From the NCBI GenBank assembly GCA_963725645.1, contig CAVRZD010000006.1, positions 1,674,001 to 1,738,000 of the forward strand: a DNA stretch of 64,000 bases, given 5' to 3'. Position numbers and translations under genes: made by a program. The notes beneath the pieces were generated by a model, which was not told the DNA's origin, did no database searches, and worked only from the letters and a program-made list of their open reading frames with translations. Source of the stretch: JALYZC01 sp963725645 (GTDB lineage Bacteria > Actinomycetota > Thermoleophilia > Solirubrobacterales > Solirubrobacteraceae). Positions within the stretch are counted from its first letter, which is position 1; each line of letters opens with the position of its first letter. Positions 17,127 through 25,238 of the stretch are shown piece after piece.

Positions 17127-18791
17127 CCGCCCGTCGGGCGACGAGCGCGCGCGGCGCGAGATGAAGTGGTGGGGCTGGGGCGACCCCGACCACCGGCCGA
17201 CGCTGCCCGACCACGCGGTCGCATTCCTGCGCGCCGAGGTCGGGATCGCCGACCAGCCGCGCCGGCCGGTCGCGCTGGACGACGTCACGCTGGGGGAGCC
17301 CGCGCTGCCCGGCGACGCTCGTGCGCGCCTGGCGGCGGCGGTGGGGGAGGAGCACGTGCGCGACGACCGCCGCACCCGCGTGCGTGCACGCCGCCGGCAA
17401 GAGCTACCCCGACCTCGTGCGCCAGCGCGCCGGGCTGTGCGAGGGCGCCCCCGACGCCGTGGTGTCGCCCGAGTCGGCCGAGGAGGTGCGCGCGGTGCTC
17501 GACGCCGCGGCCGAGGCCGGCGTCGCCGTCGTGCCGTTCGGCGGCGGAACCAGCGTCGTCGGCGGCGTCGATCCCGAGCGCGGTCGCCTTCGGCGCCGCG
17601 ATCGCGCTCGACCTCGGCCGGATGGACGCGCTGCTCGCGCTCGACGAGCGCTCGCTGACGGCGACGTTCGGGCCGGGCATCCGCGGGCCCGAGGTCGAGG
17701 CGCTGCTGGCGCGCCGCGGCCTGACGCTCGGGCACTTCCCGCAGAGCTACGAGTTCGCCTCGCTCGGCGGCTATGCGGCCACCCGCTCGGCCGGACAGGC
17801 CTCGACCGGCTACGGGCGCTTCGACGAGCTCGTGCTCGGGTTGCGCTGCGCTGCTCCGGCCGGCGAGCTGGCGGCCGCGGCCGACTTCCCCGCCAGCGCC
17901 GCCGGGCCGTCGCTGCGCGAGGTGCTGGTCGGCTCCGAGGGCACGCTCGGCGTGATCACGGAGCTGACCGTGCGCGTGCGGCCCCGCCCGCCCGAGCGGC
18001 GCTACGAGGGCTGGTTCTTCCGCTCGTTCGCGGAGGGCGCCGATGCGTTCCGCGAGCTGGAGCAGCGCCGCGCCGCGCCCGACGTGGCGCGGCTCTCCGA
18101 CGAGGACGAGACCCGTTCGGCGCTCGCCTTCGCCGCCACCGGCGGCGCCCGGGACCTCGTCGGCCGAGCGTACCTGCGCGCGCGCGGGTACGCCGGCGGG
18201 TGCCTCGTGGTCACGGGCTGGGACGGGAGCGACGAGGAGATCGCGCGCCGCCGCGCGGCCGGCGCGCGGATCCTGCGCCGCGCCGGCGGGCTGCCGCTGG
18301 GGCGCGGACCCGGAGCCGCCTGGGAGCGCTCGCGCTTCGAGACACCGTACCTGCGCGACGACATGCTCGAACGCGGCGTGATGGTGGAGACGCTCGAGAC
18401 CGCGACGAACTGGTCGAACCTGTCGACGCTGCACGGGGCGGTCCGCGACGCCCTGCACGAGGCGCTCGGGGCGCGTGGCACGCCCCCGCTGGTCCTGTGC
18501 CACGTCTCCCATCTGTACCCGTCGGGCGCCTCGCTGTACTTCACGTTCATGGCCCGCCAGGAGGCCTACCACGAGCTCGACCAGTGGCGGGCGGCCAAGC
18601 GCGCGGCCGGCGACGCGATCGTGGCGAGCGGCGGCACGATCACCCACCACCATGCGATCGGGCGCGACCACGTGCCCTGGATGCGCGCCGAGACCGGCGC
18701 GCTGGGGGTGGACGTCCTGCGCGCCGCGAAGGCGACGGCCGACCCCGCCGGGATCATGAACCCCGGCAAGCTGCTGCCGGACGGCCCGTAG
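17116..18791 (+). CDS. AGPS-like FAD-linked oxidase (two frameshifts)
   Basis: A flavoprotein of about 559 aa after repair, resembling alkyl-DHAP synthase. It has MKWWGWGDPDH at the N-terminus, VVPFGGGTSVVGG (FAD loop), YEFASLGGYAATRSAGQ, GSEGTLGVITELTVRVRP and a C-terminal HHHAIGRDH ending in MNPGKLLPD. It sits in three frames. Breaks are near 17380-17386 and 17577-17583, and inserting one CG at each gives continuous conserved sequence (RVRVHAAGKSYPDL; DPERAVAFGAAIALDLGR). AGPS makes ether lipid precursors; bacterial relatives may use other substrates. ATG at 17116 overlaps the SRPBCC gene. The last 29 bp before the final two codons are repeated at 23709. Confidence 0.8.
18754..18782 (+). 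repeat. 29-bp direct repeat, left copy (inside 3' end of AGPS-like gene)
   Basis: This segment encodes MNPGKLLPD at the end of the AGPS-like protein. It matches 23709-23737 at 27 of 29 positions. The two copies bracket 4,926 bp holding the secreted protein and LuxR-type regulator. The arrangement resembles attL/attR of an element inserted into a gene's 3' end, although no integrase is present. Confidence 0.6.
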
Positions 18792-18802
18792 TTATCGCGT
18801 CG

Positions 18803-18823
18803 CGCCGGTGGAGCCACCCGGCG
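18803..18823 (+). terminator. Hairpin after the AGPS-like gene
   Basis: CGCCGGTGG (18803-18811) can pair with CCACCCGGCG (18814-18823) with one bulged base, 12 nt after the stop codon. It has no T-run, so termination is possible but unproven. The rest of 18824-19049 shows no credible gene; it is visibly poorer in GC than the flanks. Confidence 0.35.
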
Positions 18824-19049
18824 AAGGCCGCTACCGCTCTTGGTCCAATTCGGAAGTCTCGATTTCGACCTCGGCGCGCTCGCTCAGTCACGGTTAGCGG
18901 TAGTCGTCGACGGCGACGACGAGGTGGTCCGGAGCTGTCCCGACGGTGAGCGTCTGCGGCCTGCAGCACCAACTATCGCGCACCGATGCGCCAGATCCAC
19001 ATGCCGCTGGGCCGCCTAACAACTAACTGGTGCTGTGGTCGTCGTTTCT

Positions 19050-19814
19050 TCACGGCAGGGTCATGCCGTACTCGTTGTTGGTGTAGCAGGTCATCATCGA
19101 CGTGTGGAGCCCCACACAGGGGCCACCGTGGACCGCGGATGTCCACACGTCAGCGGGCGGGAGCGCCATCGTGACTTGCGTGGGGTTCTGCCACCAACCC
19201 TCGGGACCGTGCGTCGATCCCGTCGCGTCGGCGTAGTCCACGCCGCCCTTTGCAGCAGACGAGCTCTGACTCCCGTTCGGCGGAAGCATTGTGTCGGTTT
19301 CATAGATCAGCACGCCTGCGCCGCCGAGGTTCGGCTCGCCTGGATTAGCCACTCCGCCGAAGCATTCGGTAAGCAGGTCGTAGTGGGCGGTGATCGCCAC
19401 ATTCCAGTTGGGGTCGGTTCCGGGCGTCCGGTTGAACGTAGCGGTCGGAGCTGAGGAGCAGGTGACCCTGAAGGTCAGTGCTGGGGCGCGTGTTCTGCGC
19501 CTAGACGACCGGGATCGCCCCTGTGCAAGTGTCTCGGCCGTTTGGGGGTTGGGGTCTTGGTATGTCTGAAGCTTGCGGTTTAGGGCGGCGATGTTGCGTT
19601 GCATCTGAGCCAGCTGTGCTTTGGTGAAGTGGGCTTGCGTGTGGGCAAGCCGTATCTGCGCTGCGGTCAGGTGGATCTGTGGGGCAGCCGCGGCGGTGGC
19701 AGGCGTCGCGAGGGCGATTGCGACCGCCGCTAAGGAAGCGAGCGACTTAGTGGGCATCATCGTCCGCGCTCCTTCGCTGAGGCCCGCGCGGATGCGGTGG
19801 TGACTGCGGATCAT
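19050..19814 (-). CDS. Secreted protein of unknown function
   Basis: A 254-aa protein I do not recognise. The start ATG at 19814 is preceded by GAGGGGGT. A cleavable signal peptide follows (MMPTKSLASLAAVAIALATP... to AAAAPQ). Next is a Gln/Ala-rich helical stretch (~40-85: repeated 'T.AQ..LA.TQAHF'), then a Ser/Arg patch and a ~150-residue domain with four Cys (VTCSS, LTECFGG, GGPCVG, MMTCYTN) that could form two disulphides. It is rich in Asn, Thr and Gly, and its codon use is less GC-biased than its neighbours. It is divergent from the cyclase-LuxR regulator and shares an intergenic region with two 31-bp repeats, so the regulator probably controls it. Confidence 0.7.
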   Translation of the reverse strand: MIRSHHRIRAGLSEGARTMMPTKSLASLAAVAIALATPATAAAAPQIHLTAAQIRLAHTQAHFTKAQLAQMQRNIAALNRKLQTYQDPNPQTAETLAQGRSRSSRRRTRAPALTFRVTCSSAPTATFNRTPGTDPNWNVAITAHYDLLTECFGGVANPGEPNLGGAGVLIYETDTMLPPNGSQSSSAAKGGVDYADATGSTHGPEGWWQNPTQVTMALPPADVWTSAVHGGPCVGLHTSMMTCYTNNEYGMTLP

Positions 19815-19874
19815 GTGGACCCCCTCTGGGTTGGTCAACCGCCGACGACCATAGGAGCGCTCGAGCCCCTCAAT

Positions 19875-19905
19875 GTCGGCCGTCTGGCGGATCTTTCGGG
19901 TTGTG
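19875..19905 (+). repeat. 31-bp direct repeat, copy A (candidate operator)
   Basis: Matches 19945-19975 at 24 of 31 positions in the same orientation, 70 bp apart (close to seven helical turns). The shared core is TCTGGC(G/C)GAT. It lies upstream of the secreted protein gene, between the two divergent genes. Confidence 0.5.
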
Positions 19906-19944
19906 GCCACCACGGCCGGCGGTTGGAGGCGACTAGCGCGGGGA

Positions 19945-19975
19945 GTCCGCCATCTGGCCGATATTCCGGCCTGTG
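19945..19975 (+). repeat. 31-bp direct repeat, copy B (candidate operator)
   Basis: The second copy of the repeat at 19875-19905. It ends 8 nt before TATCGT (19984-19989), a possible -10 element for the LuxR-type regulator, a position that suits autoregulation. Confidence 0.5.
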
Positions 19976-20022
19976 ACCCGTCGTATCGTCGGGTCTCGAC
20001 CAGCTGACCGGGGGTGTTTACG

Positions 20023-23000
20023 ATGAGCGAATCCAGGGCGAGCCACAGCTTCGCGCGGCCCGCGTTCTGGGGAGAGGGCTTGACCACCGGCACGAACTCC
20101 TTCGCGCTCCCGGCGGGCACGGTGACGTTCCTGCTGTCAGATGTCGAGGGCTCGACGCGTGGCTGGGAGGCGGACAGCGGGGCAATGGCCGACGCGGTGG
20201 TGATCTACTACCGGATCCTGGACGAGGCGATCGCCCGCCACGGCGGTGTGCGACCGGTCGAGCAGGGCGAAGGCGACAGCGTGGTTGCGGCATTCGCGCG
20301 GGCCTCGGACGCCCTCGCCGCGGCGCTCGAGGCCCAGCTCGCACTCTGCGCCCAGCGGTGGCCGGGCGAGAGGTCGCTGCGAGTGCGGATCGCGCTGCAC
20401 ACCGGTGAGGCCCAGCTGCGCGACGAGGGCAACTACTTCGGCGTCGCGCTCTCGCGTTGCGCGCGCCTCCGCGCGCTCGCTGCCGGTGGCCAGACGGTTC
20501 TCTCGCGGGCGGTACACGACCTCGTCGCCGATCGGCTACCGGTGGGGGTCGAGCTGCTCGACTGCGGCGTGCACCGCTTGCGCGACCTCGGTCGACCGGA
20601 GCACGTCTTTGCGATGGCGCATCCGGAGTTGCCGGTCGCGCCGGTCGAGCTGCAATCGCTCGACGCGCTGCCGAACAATCTTCCCAGTCTGTTGACCAGC
20701 TTCGTCGGGCGCCATGCCGAGCTCGGCGAGCTTGCAGAAGCGCTCGCGCAGACGCGGCTGTTGACAATCACCGGTGCTGGCGGCGCGGGCAAGACGCGGC
20801 TGGCGTTGCAGCTCGCCGCCGACACCCTGGAGCACTTCGATGACGGAACCTGGTGGCTGGACCTGGCGTCGCTGGGCGACCCGCTGGCGGTGGGGGAGGC
20901 GCTGCTCGTCGCGCTGGGCTTGCGCACATCGGTCGGCCTGACGCAGCTACAGGTGGCGTCCGCGTACCTGGGCGGCCGCGAGGCGCTGCTGCTGTTCGAT
21001 AACTGCGAGCACTTGCTCGAGGAGATCGCTGCGATCGCGGCGACGCTGCTGGACTCCTGCCCGCGGGTCACGATCCTCGCAACGAGCCGCGCGCCGCTCG
21101 GCCTGCCGGGCGAGACGACCTGGCGCGTGCCGTCGCTTTCGCTGCCGAGGGAAGAGCCGCAGCGCGAGTCGATCGCGGCGCTCGCGCAGTCAGAGGCGGT
21201 GCGGCTGTTCATCGAGCGCGCACGCAAGGTCCGTCCCAACTTCGCCGTCAGCAACGAGAACGCCCCGGCAGTGGCGCAGATCTGCCAGGAGCTCGACGGC
21301 ATACCGTTGGCGCTCGAGCTGGCCGCGGCGCGGGTGCGGATGCTGACCGTGGAGCAGATCGCGGCGGGGCTGGTCGACCGCTTCCGACTGCTCACCGGCG
21401 GGACGCGCACGGCGCTACCGCGTCAGCAGACGCTGCGCGCGTCGGTCGACTGGAGCCACGAGCTGCTGAGCGAGGCCGAGCGCGTCGTGCTGCGGCGCCT
21501 GGGCGTGTTCGCGGGCGGCTTCACGCTTGACGCCGCCGAGCGCGTCGTCGCAGGTGACGGTGTCGACCGCTACGCGGCGCTGGAGCTGCTGACTTCGCTT
21601 GTCGACAAGTCGCTGGTGATGGTCGAGGAGCGCGGCGCAGCCGCGCGCTACCGACTGCTCGAGACCGTCCGCCACTACGCGCTTGACCGCCTCGCGCAGG
21701 CCGGCGAGAGTGAGGTCGTCCGCGACCGCCATCGCGACGCGTTCCTCGAGCTGGCCGAACGCGCCGCGCCGGAGCTCGACGGCGCCGGGCAGCTGGCCTG
21801 GCGTGAGATGCTAGATGCCGAAGCCGCCAACCTGGCTGCCGCGCTTGAGCGCGCGTGCGCGACCCAGCCCGAGCTCGCGCTGCGCCTGACGATCGCGCTC
21901 ACCATCTGGTGGCGCCAGCGCGGGCGCTTCACCGAGGCCGATGCAGCCTACGCGCTGGCGCTCGCCGCTCCTGACGTCGACGTCGGGCTACGGGCGCTGG
22001 CCACGGCGGGACGTGCCTTCTGCGCTGCCATGGCGGGCTCCGTCGACGCGGCGGCCTACGGCGTCGAAGCGCTGAGAATGGCCGACGAGGCGGGCGACGC
22101 CGGCACGACAGCGCTCGCGCTGGACGCGATCGGCACCGCCGAGATGTTTAGCAACCCTCGCTCGGCGCGCGCACACTTCGAACGCGCGATTGCACACGCC
22201 CGCGCGGCCGGCATGGAGCCGGCAGAGGTCTATGCCACGCAGGTGCTCGCCACCATCTACACCCTCGGCGGGGACTTCCATTCAAGCGAGCGGTTATTGA
22301 CGGAAGTCGAGCCGCTCGAACAGCGCGTCGGCAACCCGCAGCAGGTCGGATACCGGGCCTGGCTATTGGGATTCAACGCGCACTTCGAGGGCCGACACGA
22401 GCACGCGGCCGCCCGCTATGCGAGCGCCCGGGAGGTGGCGCAGGAAGTGGGCGACCCGGTCTTGCAAGCGCTGGTCGATGCCGATTCTGGCCTACTGGAG
22501 ATGCAGCGCGGCGACGGCGAAGCCGCGCTCGCCACACTGCTTCAGCGGCTAGAGACGATCTTGACAGAGGGAGCCGGTGTGGCCTGGCCAACGCTCGTCA
22601 CCTCCACGGGCCTGGTCGAGCTCTCGTGCGGGCACCTCGCGGAGGCGCGCGACCGGTTGCAAGGACTGATCGACGTCGTCGGCGAACGCGACCCGTTCCA
22701 CGCGAGCTGGGCCTACGCGGGTCTCGCGCACGCGCAGCGGCTGCTCGGAGACCCGCACGCGGCCGACGCGGCGGCGCGCCGCGGCCTGGAGCTCGCCGAG
22801 TCACTCGACAGCAGCCTGCTCGTCGGCGAGAGTCGCCTCGCGCTCGCGCGGCTGGCCGCTGCGCGCGGCGAGTGGCGCGAGGCCGAGCAGCACGCCCACG
22901 CGCTGCTCGACGCGTGCGCCGAGCAGGGATCGCTGCAAATCGCGCCCAACGCTCTCAACGCGCTCGCCGAGATCGCAGCAGGGAACGGCAGCCACAGCGA

Positions 23001-23427
23001 GGCCGTCGGTCTCCTCGCGGCGGCCGCCCGCGTCATGCGCGACATGGGGATCAAGGCGACCTGGGTCGGCGACGACGATCGCTGGCCCGCGCTCGCCGAC
23101 GAGCTCCGAAACACGCTCGGCCAAGAGGCGTTCGATGCCGCCTGGGCCGCCGGCAACGAACTCGACCTCGAGCAAGCGATCGCCTGGGCGCGCCGCGCAC
23201 GCGGTGAACGCAAGCGCCCGCAGGTCGGCTGGGAAGCGCTGACGCCAACCGAGCACCGCGTGGTCGAGCTGACCGCCCAAGGGCTCACCAACCCGCAAAT
23301 CGGCGAGCAGATGTTCATCACCCGAGCGACCGTCAAGACGCACCTCGAACGGATCTACGCCAAGCTCGGCGTACACAGCCGCGCAGAGCTCAGCGCCGAA
23401 GCCGCACGCCACGGACCCACGACCTGA
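20023..23427 (+). CDS. Cyclase-domain / NB-ARC / TPR / LuxR-type transcriptional regulator
   Basis: A 1134-aa multidomain regulator. Residues ~30-190 are a class III nucleotidyl cyclase homology domain with FLLSDVEGST and GEGDSVVAAF, which keep both metal-binding Asp positions. An NB-ARC/AAA ATPase follows with the P-loop ITGAGGAGKTRLA (about 249-261) and LLLFDNCEHLL (Walker B). Residues ~580-1050 are TPR-like helical repeats. The C-terminus (about 1073-1134) is a LuxR helix-turn-helix (LTPTEHRVVELTAQG, ATVKTHLERIYAKLGV). Such proteins act as signal-sensing switches; the ligand is unknown. ATG at 20023 follows a GGGGGTG site; a GTG at 20014 is the alternative. It is divergent from the secreted protein gene. 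Confidence 0.88.
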   Translation: MSESRASHSFARPAFWGEGLTTGTNSFALPAGTVTFLLSDVEGSTRGWEADSGAMADAVVIYYRILDEAIARHGGVRPVEQGEGDSVVAAFARASDALAAALEAQLALCAQRWPGERSLRVRIALHTGEAQLRDEGNYFGVALSRCARLRALAAGGQTVLSRAVHDLVADRLPVGVELLDCGVHRLRDLGRPEHVFAMAHPELPVAPVELQSLDALPNNLPSLLTSFVGRHAELGELAEALAQTRLLTITGAGGAGKTRLALQLAADTLEHFDDGTWWLDLASLGDPLAVGEALLVALGLRTSVGLTQLQVASAYLGGREALLLFDNCEHLLEEIAAIAATLLDSCPRVTILATSRAPLGLPGETTWRVPSLSLPREEPQRESIAALAQSEAVRLFIERARKVRPNFAVSNENAPAVAQICQELDGIPLALELAAARVRMLTVEQIAAGLVDRFRLLTGGTRTALPRQQTLRASVDWSHELLSEAERVVLRRLGVFAGGFTLDAAERVVAGDGVDRYAALELLTSLVDKSLVMVEERGAAARYRLLETVRHYALDRLAQAGESEVVRDRHRDAFLELAERAAPELDGAGQLAWREMLDAEAANLAAALERACATQPELALRLTIALTIWWRQRGRFTEADAAYALALAAPDVDVGLRALATAGRAFCAAMAGSVDAAAYGVEALRMADEAGDAGTTALALDAIGTAEMFSNPRSARAHFERAIAHARAAGMEPAEVYATQVLATIYTLGGDFHSSERLLTEVEPLEQRVGNPQQVGYRAWLLGFNAHFEGRHEHAAARYASAREVAQEVGDPVLQALVDADSGLLEMQRGDGEAALATLLQRLETILTEGAGVAWPTLVTSTGLVELSCGHLAEARDRLQGLIDVVGERDPFHASWAYAGLAHAQRLLGDPHAADAAARRGLELAESLDSSLLVGESRLALARLAAARGEWREAEQHAHALLDACAEQGSLQIAPNALNALAEIAAGNGSHSEAVGLLAAAARVMRDMGIKATWVGDDDRWPALADELRNTLGQEAFDAAWAAGNELDLEQAIAWARRARGERKRPQVGWEALTPTEHRVVELTAQGLTNPQIGEQMFITRATVKTHLERIYAKLGVHSRAELSAEAARHGPTT

Positions 23428-23736
23428 ACCGCCAACAACGCTCGCTCCCCGCCACCGTTGCGCTCTCACAATCTCGTGGTTGCGAAAGCCTGCGCGACAG
23501 TCCAGCTCACTGCCGCTCCGGACGAACAGCGGAAGTTCCTCCGTCAGGGCCAGGCTCGGCCGTAACGTGCGCGCCAGTTATGCGCCAGGCGAGCGCCGCC
23601 CCAGGCGGACTCCAGCGGACCCCAGGGCATCGACGTGTGGTACGAACTCCCTGCACAGCGGCTGCTCTCAGCCGATTTGCAGGGGTTCTGCGCACGCCGG
23701 CTATGCGGTCATGAACCCCGGGAAGCTGCTGCCCGA
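23428..23736. other. Gene-free stretch at the right edge of the insert
   Basis: This 309-nt stretch has no supported gene. A forward open frame (23480-23740) ends in MNPGKLLPD only because it contains the second 29-bp repeat; the sequence before that repeat has no similarity to an FAD oxidase. No tRNA, terminator or recombinase gene is visible. Confidence 0.5.
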
Positions 23737-23737
23737 C
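23709..23737 (+). repeat. 29-bp direct repeat, right copy
   Basis: Near-identical (27/29) to the AGPS-like 3' end at 18754-18782, and followed at once by TAG (23738-23740). If the segment between the repeats were removed, the AGPS-like gene would end MNPGKLLPD-stop here, directly abutting the convergent gene at 23737. This would be the ancestral compact arrangement. Confidence 0.6.
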
Positions 23738-24717
23738 TAGCCGGTCTGGAGCTTGCCCTGCAACACGATGGCCCCGGGCTTCTTCGGGAGCACCGGGCGT
23801 GTGCCACTGACCCGCTCGGAGGTGACGATGAGGTTCTGGAAGCCGCTGGCGTCGGTCGGCAGCACGCCCTGGGTGACGAACTTGCCGTCCTTGCCGACGC
23901 GCGAGGGCACGAAGCCCAGCAGCTTGCTCTTGGTCGGGGAGGTGTACAGCCACAGCGCGTATGCGCCCGCCGGCAGGCCCTGGCCGGCGACGATCAGCAG
24001 GCGACGGTTGCTCTGCGCGAACACCTGCGCGAGGCCGAGCGCCTTGCCGCCGCTCGGCGGGCGCAGGTTGATCTGCGCCACCGGTGTCGCCTGGGCCGTG
24101 CTGGTGCCGGTGGTCGGGGTGCTCGAGATCGTGCTCGCCTTGGTGTCGCTCTTGGAGCCGCTGCCGCCTCCGCTGGTCACCAGCAGGACCGCCACCACCG
24201 CCACGAGCACGCCGATGCCGCCCAGCAGCAGCGCGCCGCCGAGGCGGGAGCTGCGCGGCTCGCGCGCGATGTCGCGAGCCCGCTCGTCCTCGGTGATCGG
24301 CTCTCGGCCGGCCCCGCGTGTCGTGGCCTCGGGCGCCTCCTCCTCGTCGACGTCTGCCTCGGGACCCTCCTCGGGGATCTCGGGCAGCGGCTCGGCCGCC
24401 AGCGGCCGCAGCGAGTCCGCCACGACCCGCGCCCACGCCCGCGCGGCGGCCGACCCGGCCAGGTGGTCGCGCGTCGCCGCCCGCTGCGAGACCGACTGCT
24501 GGCCGAGCAGATAGTCCGACACCTCGGCCCGGCGTTCGGGCGCCAGCCGGCGCCCGGAGTCCGGCCCGAGCTCCTCCAGCGCCGCGTGGGCGCGCTCGCG
24601 CACGGCGGACGCGTCGATGCTCAGCAGTGCGGAGAGGTCGTCGTAGGTCTGGCCCTGCTTGAGCAGCAACTGCAGGACCGCGCGCTGGTCGGCCGGGAGG
24701 GCGTCGATCTCGGTCAT
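23737..24717 (-). CDS. Membrane protein: sigma4-like HTH plus RskA-like C-terminal domain
   Basis: A 326-aa protein with one membrane span (about residues 158-182). The cytoplasmic N-terminus (1-50: LPADQRAVLQLLL, YDDLSALLSIDASAVRERAHAAL) resembles sigma factor region 4. It is followed by an acidic linker. The outer C-terminal half (~215-326), after a Ser/Thr/Gly-rich stretch, resembles the RskA/anti-sigma-K extracytoplasmic domain (LPAGAYALWLYTSP, LGFVPSRVGKDGKF). It has no separate sigma gene next to it. I infer a membrane-bound regulator, with DNA or RNA polymerase binding inside and sensing outside; the signal is unknown. It stops exactly opposite the 29-bp repeat. Confidence 0.65.
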   Translation of the reverse strand: MTEIDALPADQRAVLQLLLKQGQTYDDLSALLSIDASAVRERAHAALEELGPDSGRRLAPERRAEVSDYLLGQQSVSQRAATRDHLAGSAAARAWARVVADSLRPLAAEPLPEIPEEGPEADVDEEEAPEATTRGAGREPITEDERARDIAREPRSSRLGGALLLGGIGVLVAVVAVLLVTSGGGSGSKSDTKASTISSTPTTGTSTAQATPVAQINLRPPSGGKALGLAQVFAQSNRRLLIVAGQGLPAGAYALWLYTSPTKSKLLGFVPSRVGKDGKFVTQGVLPTDASGFQNLIVTSERVSGTRPVLPKKPGAIVLQGKLQTG

Positions 24718-24762
24718 GCGGCGCGAAGCCTATCCACGCCGGGGGACTAGAGTGCCGCCCTC

Positions 24763-25170
24763 GTGCCTGAGACCCCGCCGCCCGCGTTCACCGAGGGCTT
24801 CGCCAAGCTCGTCGGGATCGAGGTGACCGACGTCACCGAGGAGGAGATTCGCGCGGTCGTGCCCGTGCGACCGGAGCTCCTCCAGCCCATGGGCCTCGTC
24901 GACGGGGGCGTCTACGCCACGATCGCCGAGGACGTGTGCTCCGCGGCGACGTTCATGACGGTCAACGCCGAGCGCGGGGCAGTGGCGATGGGCCTCTCCA
25001 ACCAGACCAGCTTCGTGCGGCCGATCACCGAGGGCACGATCCACGCGGTCGCGCGCGCGCGGCACCGCGGGCGCACCACGTGGATCTGGGAGGTGGACTT
25101 CCTCGACGACGCCGAGCGCCTATGCGCGATGTCGCGCATGACGATCGCCGTGCGCGAGCCCCGCGGCTGA
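24763..25170 (+). CDS. PaaI-type hotdog thioesterase
   Basis: A 135-aa hotdog-fold protein of the PaaI/YdiI group, which hydrolyses aromatic or fatty acyl-CoA esters. The helix entry QPMGLVDGGVYATIAED is the usual catalytic region (HGG..A..D type; here VDGG). It is followed by SNQTSFVRPITEGTIHAVARARHRGRTTWIWEVDF. GTG at 24763 has TAGAGT (24748-24753) 9 nt upstream. The usual His before GG is replaced by Asp (VDGG), as happens in part of the family. A weak hairpin CGGAT/ATCCG (25171-25186) followed by ATTTGT comes right after the stop. Confidence 0.82.
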   Translation: MPETPPPAFTEGFAKLVGIEVTDVTEEEIRAVVPVRPELLQPMGLVDGGVYATIAEDVCSAATFMTVNAERGAVAMGLSNQTSFVRPITEGTIHAVARARHRGRTTWIWEVDFLDDAERLCAMSRMTIAVREPRG

Positions 25171-25238
25171 CGGATCGGCCAATCCGATTTGTCCGGCGGG
25201 CCATGCGCGGGGCAACCGCGTTGGGTCAGAATCCCGGT

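Noticed and set aside
12191..18791. proS, pgsA and the AGPS-like gene as true pseudogenes
   Set aside because: Conservation continues across all breaks and two of the genes should be essential. Repeated CG-dinucleotide loss points to sequence error. Reads would settle it.
18964..19035. CAGCACCA/TGGTGCTG inverted repeat as a terminator for the secreted protein gene
   Set aside because: The loop would be 56 nt, too large for an efficient hairpin, and there is no T-run.
23480..23740. An 86-codon frame ending in MNPGKLLPD as a possible truncated FAD oxidase
   Set aside because: Similarity to the oxidase is limited to the 29-bp repeat. Upstream codons do not resemble the family, so it is a repeat copy, not a gene remnant of any length.
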